The notes: a model not told the origin generated them from the sequence alone. 64,000 nt of DNA from Tritrichomonas musculus (GCA_039105265.1 JAPFFF010000057.1:868001-932000), one strand, 5' to 3'; positions 20,801 through 29,185 are shown, counted from the stretch's first letter. Numbers and translations: made by a program.

Positions 20801-21488
20801 TTCAAAAAGTGAATCAGACACAAAATATGCTTTGAAAAGTGAGATTCCTGAAATCCCTGATGATTATGCGACAGTTGACGATCTGGATCGATATGCTTTG
20901 AAAAGTGAGATTCCTGAACCTGTTGATTTCAATTATGCTGAGATTCCTGAACCTGTTGATTTATCAAAATATCGAGAAAAAAATGATTTGATATATAAAG
21001 ATGCTGTCGATGTGCCTTTTGAAAATGTACAAGATAGTTCAGGAACGTGGGAAGTCAAAATAAAATTGACGAGGGGAATTCGCCTTGTTGGAACAATATC
21101 AAATAACGATGGTTTTGTAAAAGAGTTTGATTATTTGTTTGATTATAATGGTGTTATTACTCCAGATGGAGATGTTAATGTCGGTTTTGAAATCGACGGA
21201 ACCACTTATTACTTAACTTATTATAAAAGTGATAGTAATGGTCTGTGCTTTTATATCGATAACGGGGAAGACTATTTCGATACCAAATTAATATTAGCGG
21301 AAAAAATATTGAAGCAAGACCAAATAGCATTAAAAAGTGAGATTCCTGAACCTGCTGATTTGACCAATTATGCTTTGAAAAGTGACATTCCTGAACCTGT
21401 TGATTTGACCAATTATGCTTTCAGACACAAAATATGCTTTGAAAATATTCTTATTCAAAAAGTGAATCAGACACAAAATATGCTTTGA
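17892..21488 (+). CDS. Long fibre or spike protein with trimeric-fibre repeats
   Basis: 1,198 residues. The N-terminal two thirds are beta-rich with several Cys. A hydrophobic Gly/Ala segment (SLISFAGGAAGSIGQVAS) lies near residue 620, after a coiled coil. The C-terminal part repeats YALKSEIPEPVDLTNYALK-like units with variants such as YATKEEIPEPVD and SKSESDTKYALK. These short YAxK-x-E-I-P repeats are familiar from phage and virus tail fibres, where they build trimeric shafts. The DNA under the repeats is itself a 45-base tandem, prone to gain, lose or shuffle units. Host attachment is the likely job (inference). It slightly overlaps the next ORF. Confidence 0.65.
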   Translation: MSTRLTKFLGDIEFQVDGKTKLTSNLITSEEVNKIMDEKLADFTPSTTDSNFSIETGIDNFMIENENISLHSETINGLLYNVLLINVPEITKQKFLTLNQNIFKVVLRKNVIYDEEGRYIKEFYISTKDNSIKCPIITYDSENKYCIVNDNTLLATYAVGSEDSINLDDKFYIAFDKNLSINPYTLFINGDLSILNQFEPTCLKTEKSIKCSTIEAENALKLHKSDAKYFYRPQIITEETIEEIPFYKMIYQIPDDYVIPEGLEFKFKDFCFDNSWYLTWSNGEWKGQNCQGLLKPKSLLKCNSFVDLKDANDMMTDMKGWKGKTCCMMIKRSDGNIFLSPKKRTCLISDMILNGTVKCQMVKHNGEKVNSNSDYKLWPAIFYVDNFPLHEGYDIAGIVLKFIQYNIGENETIEKKIQKEIHHVEISFKWADQSDSCWNTLSFKVGEMYVIGSKSCFALNPIIDTIESTGGKYSNSHINTTSKNIELYLNKYLVDPIEEVNWDPKTNPFEYIMKQQYFEVYPNPNAASTLYTDYNICSSKIISADNISTMRSDLNLLTNSFDVVSYDVKEMGHNVDILKADMTIQKEKTQYLQAAVNAIQFTQKIQMAINLTRLGVGITHSLISFAGGAAGSIGQVASVTKVVDLSDQITDNVSIADSFTTPLALSNDSKINLNDVLEWCNLENRQVEKFHFTEEEDDPDTSAVSLSSAVQLSFQMRNTLKPYIKKIVEKINEIDSGNEYIRKSDLTRTDIIDIITHYQDEQAAVLFQAEDELNNGICVFKLFTSEGQKRFYFKIVDGSITEYEGVDTTITIDNITIEGFPKSEEYKTKYLSNINKIDKNIIITGENTDYKIAGCIIEKNTFSRTLLEKTPADIAYLSDIEALDEKINALAANSHQNDVAMMSLRGNADEEYPTTDEVNAALETIQQELAKKPNIEELYTKEEADAKYATKEEIPEPVDLTNYALKTYSYSKSESDTKYALKSEIPEIPDDYATVDDLDRYALKSEIPEPVDFNYAEIPEPVDLSKYREKNDLIYKDAVDVPFENVQDSSGTWEVKIKLTRGIRLVGTISNNDGFVKEFDYLFDYNGVITPDGDVNVGFEIDGTTYYLTYYKSDSNGLCFYIDNGEDYFDTKLILAEKILKQDQIALKSEIPEPADLTNYALKSDIPEPVDLTNYAFRHKICFENILIQKVNQTQNML

Positions 21489-21997
21489 AAACATCTTTAC
21501 CCGATATGACTCAATACGAAAACAAAACAATAGCTGAAGGAAAATATGCTTTGAAAACAACAACAGGAGAGTATAGAAAAATCGATAATTTAAATTATTA
21601 TACTGAATCAACATTTACGACATCAGATAATGGTCAAGGTTATAATTTTGCTACTTTAGCAACGTCAAATATTGTAGGGTATCGTTTTGTTGGTCATTAT
21701 ATCGACAGAAATACTGGCGAAGCTGTCTATTTTGATAAAATATGGACTACAGACCAAAACTTAGGAACGACAAAATATTGTAATATCGTAGAGGGAGATA
21801 CAACAAATAGATTGATGTTGAATTTTACCGGAGGATTGTTATATGCCGTAGAATATAAAAATAATGGTGCTACTTTGTCACATTCTCTCAATTTATCTGC
21901 TGTCTATAAACCATCTGATTCTCTCTTACTAAAAAGTGTTTATGAGGCTAAAATTGCAGAATTAGAAGCTCGAATTGCGGCTCTTGAAGCGAAGTAA
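21485..21997 (+). CDS. Fibre knob-like ORF
   Basis: 170 residues following the shaft repeats. It opens with more shaft-type sequence (EGKYALKTTTGEYRKID). A beta-rich globular region of about 100 residues follows (TSNIVGYRFVGHYIDRNTG, YCNIVEGDTTNRLMLNFTGG). It ends in a short heptad coiled coil (YEAKIAELEARIAALEAK). A small beta head after a fibre shaft suggests a knob. Whether it is made as a separate protein is not clear. Confidence 0.5.
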   Translation: MKTSLPDMTQYENKTIAEGKYALKTTTGEYRKIDNLNYYTESTFTTSDNGQGYNFATLATSNIVGYRFVGHYIDRNTGEAVYFDKIWTTDQNLGTTKYCNIVEGDTTNRLMLNFTGGLLYAVEYKNNGATLSHSLNLSAVYKPSDSLLLKSVYEAKIAELEARIAALEAK

Positions 21998-22029
21998 AAA
22001 AAATTCTTTATTATCTCTCTTATTTTTTT

Positions 22030-22563
22030 TTATACAACGACATATTTAAGACATAAATGATAAACATTAACTAAATCATTATATTCTTTGTTATAAACTT
22101 GTTTAAAGTCAGTTATCATTTCTCCATCTTCATTAACGATTTTGATAGCTTCAATTTTGCGGATAGGAGATGCTTTTGTAGCGCAACATTTAATATCTTC
22201 ATCAACATAAATTTCGACAGAACATTTCTTTCCTAAAATTGTTTTGATAATATCTTGGCAAGAAGCTATTGGGACAATAATACAGTTTTTAGAAATTAAA
22301 TTTGAAATTAATGCTTTATCTTGGTCTAATAAAATTTTTGCATAAGTCTCTAAAATCTTATATTTAACATCAAATTCATTAGGGTCTTCTTGGATGATAT
22401 TTGGTGCTTCAATATCTCTTGTAATAACAATATCTTCCTTACCATCTTCTCGCTTATTAATAAAGATATTATTTGTTAAGTTGTTAGTAGATTGTGAAGC
22501 AGCAGATGGTTCGAGGGAGATATTTGCATTAACTCCGGCGTTTGCATTTCGTTTCTTAATCAT
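22030..22563 (-). CDS. Conserved Polinton protein, homologous to the gene at 53,760
   Basis: 177 residues on the minus strand, ending close against the fibre region. A low-complexity N-terminus with Asn/Ala (KKRNANAGVNANISLE) leads to an alpha/beta C-terminal half with KCSVEIYVDEDIKCCATKAS and IVNEDGEMITDFKQVYNKEY. The same half is recognisable in the second element (VDLVLNEDIGCSGCTTKS ... ITKDGKTSELKYDYNEVY), so the gene is conserved between two distinct elements. The Cys pair in the DEDIxC motif is kept in both. Function unknown. Confidence 0.75.
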   Translation of the reverse strand: MIKKRNANAGVNANISLEPSAASQSTNNLTNNIFINKREDGKEDIVITRDIEAPNIIQEDPNEFDVKYKILETYAKILLDQDKALISNLISKNCIIVPIASCQDIIKTILGKKCSVEIYVDEDIKCCATKASPIRKIEAIKIVNEDGEMITDFKQVYNKEYNDLVNVYHLCLKYVVV

Positions 22564-22645
22564 TTTATGTGGTGGAAAAAAAATATATTCGAGGTATTAA
22601 GTTCAAAATAAAAATTTATTTATTTTTTTTAAAAAAAACATTACT

Positions 22646-23059
22646 ATGACATTCTTACCTATTTATTCTGATGCGATGTTTAATCCAAAAACTTTTACAG
22701 TAGATGATATGAAACTTATATCTTCAGATATCTTGAGTTTACTATATGTTGAATGGGATAATGATGAACAAGCTGCGAAAATCAAAATATTCTATCCTTT
22801 TGAAAAAGTCAACGAAAAAGATTTTGAAGAAAATATTAATAATTTAGCACAAGGTATTGGTAAAACTACAGGTAAAAACTTAAAAGGAAATATATATGGA
22901 TTTTACTATGACGGACAGGATTGGGCGCCTCAAATTTATGAATTCAAAAAGAGATGGGCTTGGGAAAGAAAAGCAGATAAAAAAATATTTATCGGAGACC
23001 TTAATTTTGTTCATAATTTTATGGAAGGATTTTTAACAATGAAATTAGAGAATATTTAA
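22646..23059 (+). CDS. 137-residue protein made of the element's recurrent GxIYx domain
   Basis: Almost the whole protein appears to be one copy of a domain that recurs in this element: hydrophobic start (MTFLPIYSDAMF), a strand with an aromatic residue (IKIFYPFEKV), a helix (DFEENINNLAQGIGK), then GNIYGFYYDG. Similar order occurs at 23,099, 37,885, 38,262, 38,669 and 39,585. Individual similarities are weak, so the domain family is a hypothesis based on shared order. An A run after a T run precedes the gene. Function unknown. Confidence 0.65.
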   Translation: MTFLPIYSDAMFNPKTFTVDDMKLISSDILSLLYVEWDNDEQAAKIKIFYPFEKVNEKDFEENINNLAQGIGKTTGKNLKGNIYGFYYDGQDWAPQIYEFKKRWAWERKADKKIFIGDLNFVHNFMEGFLTMKLENI

Positions 23060-23081
23060 AGAAATAACTCATATATTTTTT

Positions 23082-23098
23082 TTAAGTTCCAAGAAAAA
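23082..23098 (+). promoter_or_regulatory. Late-type promoter motif
   Basis: A run of T (ATATTTTTTTT) then AAGTTCCAAGAAAAA directly before ATG at 23,099. Same layout as the capsid leaders. Confidence 0.4.
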
Positions 23099-26056
23099 AT
23101 GACAGAAGAAGAGTGTATTTTACCTTTACATACCCTAATTGGTTTAGTAAAAGATGTTAAAAATTATGAATATTGTCCTCAACTTACTTGTCTAAAATTA
23201 GTTCCTCAAACAGAAATTGAAGGATTCCCTACGTCTGCTTTTGAGTTTAAAGCACCTTATGAATGGATTTATACAAAATATTTAGAGCAAGATTTTGAAT
23301 TGATAAGAGAATATTGTAATAAAACAAACAATGCATTTTTTGGTTTGATTTATGGATTCTATTGTGCTTTTAATCCTCTAGGGCTAGATGCTACAAAATT
23401 AAACGGGCAAATTTATCCTATAACAATGCATATTGACGAAGCTATGACTGTCCCAAAAATTAATACTCCTTTTGATATTATCGAACAACCCCCAGATTAT
23501 TTGGAAGATTTAGAGCATTTCAACGATGACTTAGAAGGAGAGGAAAAAAGAAAAAAGAAAATGAAAAAAGAATTAGATAAAGAAATCAATAAAATGATTA
23601 AAAATAAAGATGAAGATTCTGAATGGGAAGAAGAAGAAGATGGAGACGATGAAGAAGAACTCGAACTTTTGAAAAAGAAAAGAGACGAAGAAAAAGAGGA
23701 AAAATATAAAGAAGATATCGAAAATGGAATTCAAAAATTACTTAATGATGATGATGAAGATGGCTCAGACTGGAAAGAATATGAAGCTGAAGAAGAAGTT
23801 GATGAATTAAAAACCCTCAAAAAAAGACATAAAAGACATAAGAAAACAGACGAAGATAGATTAAAAGATGATATCGAAAAGGGTATTCAAAAAATGATAG
23901 ACAATGAAGAAGAAGACTCAGATTGGAAAGAATATGATGCTGAAGAAGAAGTTGATGAATTAAAAACCCTCAAAAAAAGACATAAAAGATATCATAAAAA
24001 AGAAGATGATGAGATTACAGAAGAAGATAAATTACAGTTTGCTGATGGGGAAGATAATAGTGATTTAGAAGATGATGAACCAGAATCTAAAGAATTAGCT
24101 GATGTCAAAAAGAAATTAGAAAAATTTAAACAAAAAGTCGAAGACAATTTATCTGACCTCGAAGATGACTCGGCCAATGAGGGAAAAGAAAGATTAAATG
24201 CTAAAGACTATTTAATGAATAAAGAAGAAAAAGTCCTCAAAAAAGTAGGTCGCTTAAAGGCAAACGACTATATTGTAGAAGAATTAGAGGATGATGAAGA
24301 AGTTGTAAAAAAGAAAGACGAAGCAAGAAAATTGGGTCGGTTAAGAGCTAAAAATTATATTATTGAAGAGTTATCAGACGATGAAGTTGAAAAGCCAAAA
24401 ATAGTTATCAAAAAGGAAGATGGAGAAGTTATTGACGAATTATCAGACCTTGAAGATGATGAGGCAATAGCTTTAGAAGAACAATTAAGCAAAGAAGTAG
24501 AGAAACAAAAAGAAGAATTAGAGAAAAAAGAAAAAGAAAAGGATGTTGAAGGAGCTGAGAAAATCAAAGAAAAAATTGAAGAATTGGAAGATAAAAAAGA
24601 AGAAATCATAGAAAAATATCAAATTGTCCCTTTCGTACCAAAAAATAAAGGACCTATTATCGAAGAGCCAGATGACCATCCAAAATCTACTGTAAAAATT
24701 ATTGAAGAAGAGACTATTTTGCCTGCTTTAACAAATACTCCTGCGCCTGTTATAGAAGATAGTAAGGTTGTTATGAAGAATGGCAGACCTATTAAAATAA
24801 AAGGAAAAGATATCTTTCGACAAACCAAAAAAACTTGGAGTAAGGGATTCGAACATGATGATGGAGATGGATTTGGGAATCATCAAAGTTTCAAAAGTAA
24901 AGTCAAAAATAGAAATAAATCAATAAGAGAACAGATAAAAGCTATGACTCAAAATAGAAATCCAGCCAATTTTGGAGAGAAAAATATTCAAATTCAGAAT
25001 GGGGATGTCAATAAATATGTAAATGATTTACAGAATCAAATTATGCAAAATATCTCTAATCAAACTTATATTCCAGATATCGAAGCTCCAGATATTGATG
25101 ATTATGTCAAGAAAACAAATTGGAAGAAAGAATTTAATCAAATCAAGGATAAAGTTTTTGATGAATTAGCTCAATACGAATATACTGTCGAAGATACTCC
25201 TGAAGCTAAAGAAAACCTAATGAAGAAAGGTCAAGAGATGATAAAACAGTTAATCGAAGCCAGTAATTATTCAAAAGAAGAAAAAGAACAATTAACAAAG
25301 CAGGCCGATAATTTGATTAAAAAAGATGAAGCAACTGGCAAAAGTTATTTCTATGATTCTGATTCTGATGATGACGATAGATATTCTTATTTAAAGCGAA
25401 AATTAAGAAAAAGAATAGTAGATTCAGACTCAGATAGTGATGAAGAAAGAAGGAGGCGAAAGAGAATTTTGAACAGTTCGGATAGAAGAAAAACATTAAA
25501 AGAACTTATGGAAAAAAGAAAAAGAAATTTGAGAGTTCGATATGGTGATTCAAGCTCTGATGATGAAACTTCAATGAAGAAAAGATTAAATAAAATAAGA
25601 AGAGAACGAGAAAGGGAGGAAGAAAAAGAGAAATACAAAAAGAAATTGGAGCGAGAAAAGGAGATTGAAAAAGAAAAAAAGGAAAGAGAACGGGAGAAGG
25701 AAAAAAGAGAAAGGGAGCTGGAAAAAGAACGTGAGAAGGAAAAAAGAGAAAGAGAACGTGAGAAGGAAAAAAAAGAGCGAGAACTGGAAAGAGAGCGTGA
25801 AAAGGAAAAAAGAGAAAGAGAGCTGGAAAGAGAACGTGAAAAAGAGGAACAAGAGCGAGAAAAGGAGCTAGAAAAAGAAAGAAAGGAAAGAGAAAAAGCT
25901 AAGAAAGAGCGGGAAAAAGAGGAACGAGAGCGAGAAAAGGAGCTAGAAAAAGAAAAAAAGGAAAGAGAAAAAGCTAAGAAAGAGCGTGAAAAAGAGGTTG
26001 AGGATAAAGAAAAGGAGCCCAAAAAATCGCCTAAATTAAGGAGAAAACCAAAATAA
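23099..26056 (+). CDS. Large charged protein: recurrent N-terminal domain plus acidic repeats and ER/EK coiled coil
   Basis: 985 residues. Residues 1-125 look like the recurrent domain (PYEWIYTKYLEQDFELIREY ... FFGLIYGFYCAF). Residues 150-310 hold tandem acidic/basic repeats (DWKEYEAEEEVDELKTLKKR and a near copy). Residues 310-500 contain three related RLxAxxYI-VEEL units with DLEDD acidic clusters. A more ordered part follows around 540-740. The last 150 residues are almost only Glu, Arg and Lys (REREKEKRERELEKER type), a long single helix or coiled coil. Such charge segregation suits a scaffold or DNA-core organiser (inference). It ends 14 bases before the right inverted repeat. Confidence 0.75.
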   Translation: MTEEECILPLHTLIGLVKDVKNYEYCPQLTCLKLVPQTEIEGFPTSAFEFKAPYEWIYTKYLEQDFELIREYCNKTNNAFFGLIYGFYCAFNPLGLDATKLNGQIYPITMHIDEAMTVPKINTPFDIIEQPPDYLEDLEHFNDDLEGEEKRKKKMKKELDKEINKMIKNKDEDSEWEEEEDGDDEEELELLKKKRDEEKEEKYKEDIENGIQKLLNDDDEDGSDWKEYEAEEEVDELKTLKKRHKRHKKTDEDRLKDDIEKGIQKMIDNEEEDSDWKEYDAEEEVDELKTLKKRHKRYHKKEDDEITEEDKLQFADGEDNSDLEDDEPESKELADVKKKLEKFKQKVEDNLSDLEDDSANEGKERLNAKDYLMNKEEKVLKKVGRLKANDYIVEELEDDEEVVKKKDEARKLGRLRAKNYIIEELSDDEVEKPKIVIKKEDGEVIDELSDLEDDEAIALEEQLSKEVEKQKEELEKKEKEKDVEGAEKIKEKIEELEDKKEEIIEKYQIVPFVPKNKGPIIEEPDDHPKSTVKIIEEETILPALTNTPAPVIEDSKVVMKNGRPIKIKGKDIFRQTKKTWSKGFEHDDGDGFGNHQSFKSKVKNRNKSIREQIKAMTQNRNPANFGEKNIQIQNGDVNKYVNDLQNQIMQNISNQTYIPDIEAPDIDDYVKKTNWKKEFNQIKDKVFDELAQYEYTVEDTPEAKENLMKKGQEMIKQLIEASNYSKEEKEQLTKQADNLIKKDEATGKSYFYDSDSDDDDRYSYLKRKLRKRIVDSDSDSDEERRRRKRILNSSDRRKTLKELMEKRKRNLRVRYGDSSSDDETSMKKRLNKIRREREREEEKEKYKKKLEREKEIEKEKKEREREKEKRERELEKEREKEKREREREKEKKERELEREREKEKRERELEREREKEEQEREKELEKERKEREKAKKEREKEEREREKELEKEKKEREKAKKEREKEVEDKEKEPKKSPKLRRKPK

Positions 26057-26070
26057 TTTGGGTTAAATTC

Positions 26071-26443
26071 TTTTTTGATTTATCTTGGTCAAATCCCAAA
26101 AATGGGATCGAAAATGGGATCGAAATCCCAAAAATGGGATTACCTCAAAAAGACCCTATTTTAGCTGTTTTTTGACCTAAAAAGTGGTCAAATTAGCCTC
26201 TTTTTCTAAAAACCCCTACCCAAATATTATCCCATTTTTAATCCCATTTTTAAAAAAAGATATATATAATAATAATATTATGTTTTCTTAAATAAATTTA
26301 TGAGAACTCTTCTATCGTTCGTATATAATATGTTAGAAATTTTTGGGAGGGCCAAAAATGGGATCAAAAATGGGATCGAAAAATGGGATTTGCCCTATTT
26401 CCCCATACTAAATTTACTGGGGCAAAATGACAATCCCAAAAAT
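26071..26443. repeat. Right copy of the ~375-bp inverted repeat
   Basis: Reverse-complement partner of 8,425-8,799, sharing the ATCCCATTTTT boxes, the central CTTCTATCGTTCGTATATAA stretch and the outer GGGGCAAAATGACAATCCC. Each copy starts 12-14 bases after the stop codon of a plus-strand gene, so gene expression would survive inversion. No target-site duplication is visible outside the pair, which argues against a simple nested transposon. Confidence 0.9.
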
Positions 26444-26589
26444 GGAAAAGGCAAAATTTTTACAAAAAATACGTTATATAAAACTTAATCTCGAAAAGGG
26501 GAATTCAAAATGTTAACCAAAAAAATACGTTATATACCTCTTTCATAACGAGTTTTTCAGCCCACTTTTTGAATGCCCTCTCAAATCTA

Positions 26590-27400
26590 AAATCTTTGAC
26601 GATCAAGTTTTCTGAGCCCTCTCAATTCCATATTTTTTGCCGATTAGGTTTTGAATGCTCTTTCAAAAAGCCAAGAAGTGCCGATTAGGTTTTGAATGCT
26701 CTTTCAATTCCATATTTTTTGCCGATTAGGTTTTGAATGCTCTTTCAATTCCATATTTTTTGCCGATTAGGTTTTGAATGCTCTTTCAAAAAGCCAGGAA
26801 GTGCCGATTAGGTTTTCTGAGCCCTCTCAAACCTAAAATTTTAGCTGATGATTTTTTTCAATGAGCTCTCAAAAATGAAAATTTTCCTCTCAAATTGGAC
26901 TGTTTGAGTTTCTCAATCTTATGTTTGAGCTTCTCAATCTTATGTTTGAGTTTCTCAATCTTATGTTTGAGCTTCTCAATCTTATGTTTGAGTTTCTCAA
27001 TCTTATGTTTGAGCTTCTCAAACCAAAAATTTTACTCACAATTATGGGGCAAAAAATTTTACTCACAATTTTTTCAATACCTCTCAAATCTAAAATTTTT
27101 GCCGATGAAGTTTTGAATACCCTCTCAAATCTAAATTTTTTGCCGATTAGGTTTTGAATGCTCTATCAAAAAGTCAAGAAATGCCGATTAGGTTTTGAAT
27201 GCCTTTTCAAAAAGTCAAATAATGACGATTAGGTTTTGAATGCCTTTTCAAATCGATAATTCTTGCCGATCAACTTTTCAATGAGCTCTCAAAAAGTCAA
27301 AAAAGGACGATTAGGTTTTCTGAGGGTGTTGGGGATTCCACTTTTTCTGAGGATGTTGGGGATTCCGACTTTTTCAGAGGATGTTGGGAAATTTCACTTT
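26590..27400. repeat. Degenerate satellite-like repeats in the accessory block
   Basis: Gene-free. A unit of about 42-47 bases containing GCCGATTAGGTTTTGAATGC followed by TCTTTCAAAAAG or TCAATTCCATATTTTTT recurs roughly nine times between 26,640 and 27,320. From 27,320 to 27,400 it gives way to three copies of TTTCTGAGGATGTTGGGGAT-like units. It lies just outside the right inverted repeat and marks the border of the variable accessory block. Short frames here are artefacts of the repeat. Confidence 0.8.
26903..27022. repeat. 21-bp tandem array with alternating 42-bp higher-order unit
   Basis: Six copies of TTTGAGYTTCTCAATCTTATG, in which the seventh base alternates T, C, T, C, T, C. The true unit is therefore 42 bases in three copies, implying duplication of dimers. 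Each unit has partial dyad symmetry (CTCAA/TTGAG). No gene is supported. Confidence 0.85.
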
Positions 27401-27517
27401 TTGTGGAAAAGCTAATTCTGTCAAAATTTTTGAAGGAAAAAACAAAAGGCAGGCTAAAAAAAAAATTTATTCACTATCTTAAATTCCTAATTTGGAATCT
27501 AAAATATTACCTTAAAA

Positions 27518-28486
27518 TTAAGTTTTCTTATAATAGACAAACATATTTCCTCCTTCTATTCTTTTTTTATCTCTGATGAAGTGGTCATGAAAAGTTGATA
27601 ATTTGCCGATCCCGTTATTTGTTATTTCAGGTATACCGAAGTATGTTTTCAGTCTTTCCCTCATTTCATCCATAGGTATTCCCTCTTCTTTCTTCTTTTC
27701 TGGGATTGTATTGACAAATTCTTGCATTCTGAAATTGATTTCTTGACAAACCTTTTTTCTTTGATAATCGTTCTGAGGAGATGACACTTTTATTTTGATT
27801 TCGGCAGTTGGATATTCCTCTGAAGTATCTTGTGGCATTTCTGGAATTTTTACAACTCCAATCTTTTTTGAAGGGCTTTTTGGTCTTTCTTCTTTTGTGT
27901 GTTTACTTGGTCTTTCTTCTTTTGTGTGCTTTTTTGGTCTTCCTCTTTTTTTGGGTTTTCCTTGATTTACTAACACTTCTATTCTTGGATTTTTAAAGTT
28001 TTGTTCCCAAATATCGACATAATTTGGGTCATAATCAGGAATTTCTGGAGGAGTTTCTGGAATGGGAGCTGGTTCTTGTTCTTGATCTGATGGTGGTTCT
28101 GGACTCGGACATCTGCTTCTTCTTTTTCTTGTATGGCCTCTTTCTTCTCTTAATTTTTTGGAATATGCTACTGCTTGGTCAAATAGCCTGTCCATTTCTA
28201 TTAAATCTTCAAGATTTTTTGCGGGATCTTTGGAAGTAAAGAAGTTTTGGGTCTTTTTCTGGAACTCTTTTCTGCTTATCCCTGATGACTTCTTTATTCT
28301 CACAGGCAAGGAAATGTTTCGTAATTCTGCTTCTTCAAAATAGCGGTCACAATCAGGAAATTCTTCGAGGGTTCTCTCTTGTCTCTCCAAGAATGCTTTG
28401 GCTTCGGGACTATCTAAAGGGTCGTTTTTTTGTTCATCATCTAAGTTTTCGAAGTCCCAGTCAGAGTACCTATCTTCATCTTGCAT
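27518..28486 (-). CDS. Accessory protein with basic linker and possible winged-helix C-terminus
   Basis: 322 residues. The N-terminal half is acidic and helical (DWDFENLDDEQKNDP; RTLEEFPDCDRYFEEAELRN). A Pro-rich segment (PEPPSDQEQEPAPIPETPPE) follows, then a basic AT-hook-like stretch (KPKKRGRPKKHTKEERPSK; GRP core). The C-terminal 60 residues (EEGIPMDEMRERLKTYFGIP ... IRDKKRIEGGNMFVYYKK) resemble the C-terminus of the gene at 29,186 and, more distantly, the tail of the primase-helicase. The GRP core suggests binding to A+T-rich DNA. It has an initiator-type promoter. Specific function unknown. Confidence 0.7.
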   Translation of the reverse strand: MQDEDRYSDWDFENLDDEQKNDPLDSPEAKAFLERQERTLEEFPDCDRYFEEAELRNISLPVRIKKSSGISRKEFQKKTQNFFTSKDPAKNLEDLIEMDRLFDQAVAYSKKLREERGHTRKRRSRCPSPEPPSDQEQEPAPIPETPPEIPDYDPNYVDIWEQNFKNPRIEVLVNQGKPKKRGRPKKHTKEERPSKHTKEERPKSPSKKIGVVKIPEMPQDTSEEYPTAEIKIKVSSPQNDYQRKKVCQEINFRMQEFVNTIPEKKKEEGIPMDEMRERLKTYFGIPEITNNGIGKLSTFHDHFIRDKKRIEGGNMFVYYKKT

Positions 28487-28499
28487 AATATAAAAATGA
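28487..28499 (-). promoter_or_regulatory. Initiator-type promoter of the accessory gene at 28,486
   Basis: On the minus strand TCATTTTTATATT ends directly at the ATG. It fits the trichomonad initiator consensus TCA-Y-W-Y-W and is nearly identical to the element at 28,698 on the other strand. Confidence 0.6.
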
Positions 28500-28520
28500 T
28501 TTTTATTTGGTCATTTCACT

Positions 28521-28672
28521 AAAATTTTTATATTTCGACTTGACGAGTCAAAAAAAATAAGTCAAAAAAAATAAGTCAAAAAATTTTTATATTTCGACTT
28601 GACGAGTCAAAAAAAATAAGTCAAAAAATTTTTATATTTCGACTTGACGAGTCAAAAAAAAATAAGTCAATT
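28521..28672. repeat. Iteron-like tandem repeat with TTGACGAGTCAA palindrome
   Basis: Three copies of a roughly 46-bp unit, AATTTTTATATTTCGACTTG followed by ACGAGTC and an A-rich tail ending in AAGTC. Each carries the 12-base palindrome TTGAC-GA-GTCAA. It fills the gap between two divergent accessory genes. Spaced palindromic iterons next to A+T-rich DNA are typical binding sites for replication or control proteins; origin or operator function is inference. Confidence 0.75.
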
Positions 28673-28697
28673 TTTTCTTTGAGATGATTCAAATCAC

Positions 28698-28711
28698 TTC
28701 ATTTTTATATA
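28698..28711 (+). promoter_or_regulatory. Initiator-type promoter of the gene at 28,712
   Basis: TTCATTTTTATATA directly before ATG, in the context GATTCAAATCAC. A near copy of this whole leader precedes the gene at 31,155. Confidence 0.6.
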
Positions 28712-29128
28712 ATGTCCAAAGGGAAAAGGCAAACCGAAATAGAAGAAATTTTCGAGTTTGATACCTATATTAAGGAGTACTATGATGAAGATATTTCACA
28801 GAAAAAGAAAAGAAAACTAAAAGCACAGTACACAAAAGAAATGTATAAGAGATTCCTTGACTATGAAAATCGTTTGAAATATCTTTCCGATACAACTGCG
28901 TCACTCTTACAGCATTTGTCAAAGCTCGATTCAATGGCTCTTCAGATGATGGAGAGAGAGCAAAATGGCTTTCCTTTTTCCAGACCAATAAGATTTACAG
29001 CGACATTTGAGTCTCTTCCATCAGAACATACTCAAGATGAAAATACCAAGGAAAAAGTTGATGAACACTCAGATATTGAACCATCTGATGATGAAAATGA
29101 GTCTCATAAGAAAAGAAAATACAAATAA
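28712..29128 (+). CDS. Accessory 138-residue charged helical protein
   Basis: Basic and acidic helical protein beginning SKGKRQTEIEEIFEFDTYIK, with a central predicted helix (FLDYENRLKYLSDTTASLLQ) that could form a coiled coil, then MMEREQNGFPFSRPIRF and an acidic Ser/Asp tail ending in basic KKRKYK. The terminal KKRK could act as a nuclear signal. No family is recognised. It shares its promoter block with the gene at 31,155, which has a comparable layout (charged start, central helices, acidic end), so the two may be co-regulated. Confidence 0.6.
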   Translation: MSKGKRQTEIEEIFEFDTYIKEYYDEDISQKKKRKLKAQYTKEMYKRFLDYENRLKYLSDTTASLLQHLSKLDSMALQMMEREQNGFPFSRPIRFTATFESLPSEHTQDENTKEKVDEHSDIEPSDDENESHKKRKYK

Positions 29129-29170
29129 AATTTTTTAATAAAAATTATCTTTGACAAATCTTTTTATCAT

Positions 29171-29185
29171 TTCATTTTTTATTTA
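29171..29185 (+). promoter_or_regulatory. Initiator-type promoter of the gene at 29,186
   Basis: TTCATTTTTTATTTA touching ATG; same class as the neighbouring accessory promoters. Confidence 0.55.

Noticed and set aside
25387-26022. Long serine-rich minus-strand frames opposite the charged protein
   Set aside because: They mirror the Glu/Arg/Lys codon repeats of the plus-strand gene; Ser/Phe/Leu composition is the expected shadow.
8425-26443. Inverted repeat pair as ends of a nested, self-contained Polinton
   Set aside because: The enclosed segment lacks ATPase, protease, integrase and helicase, and there is no target duplication outside the repeats.
26895-27157. Leu/Phe/Ser-rich frames over the 21-bp array
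   Set aside because: Frames are open only because the repeat length is a multiple of three; composition is unlike any real protein here.
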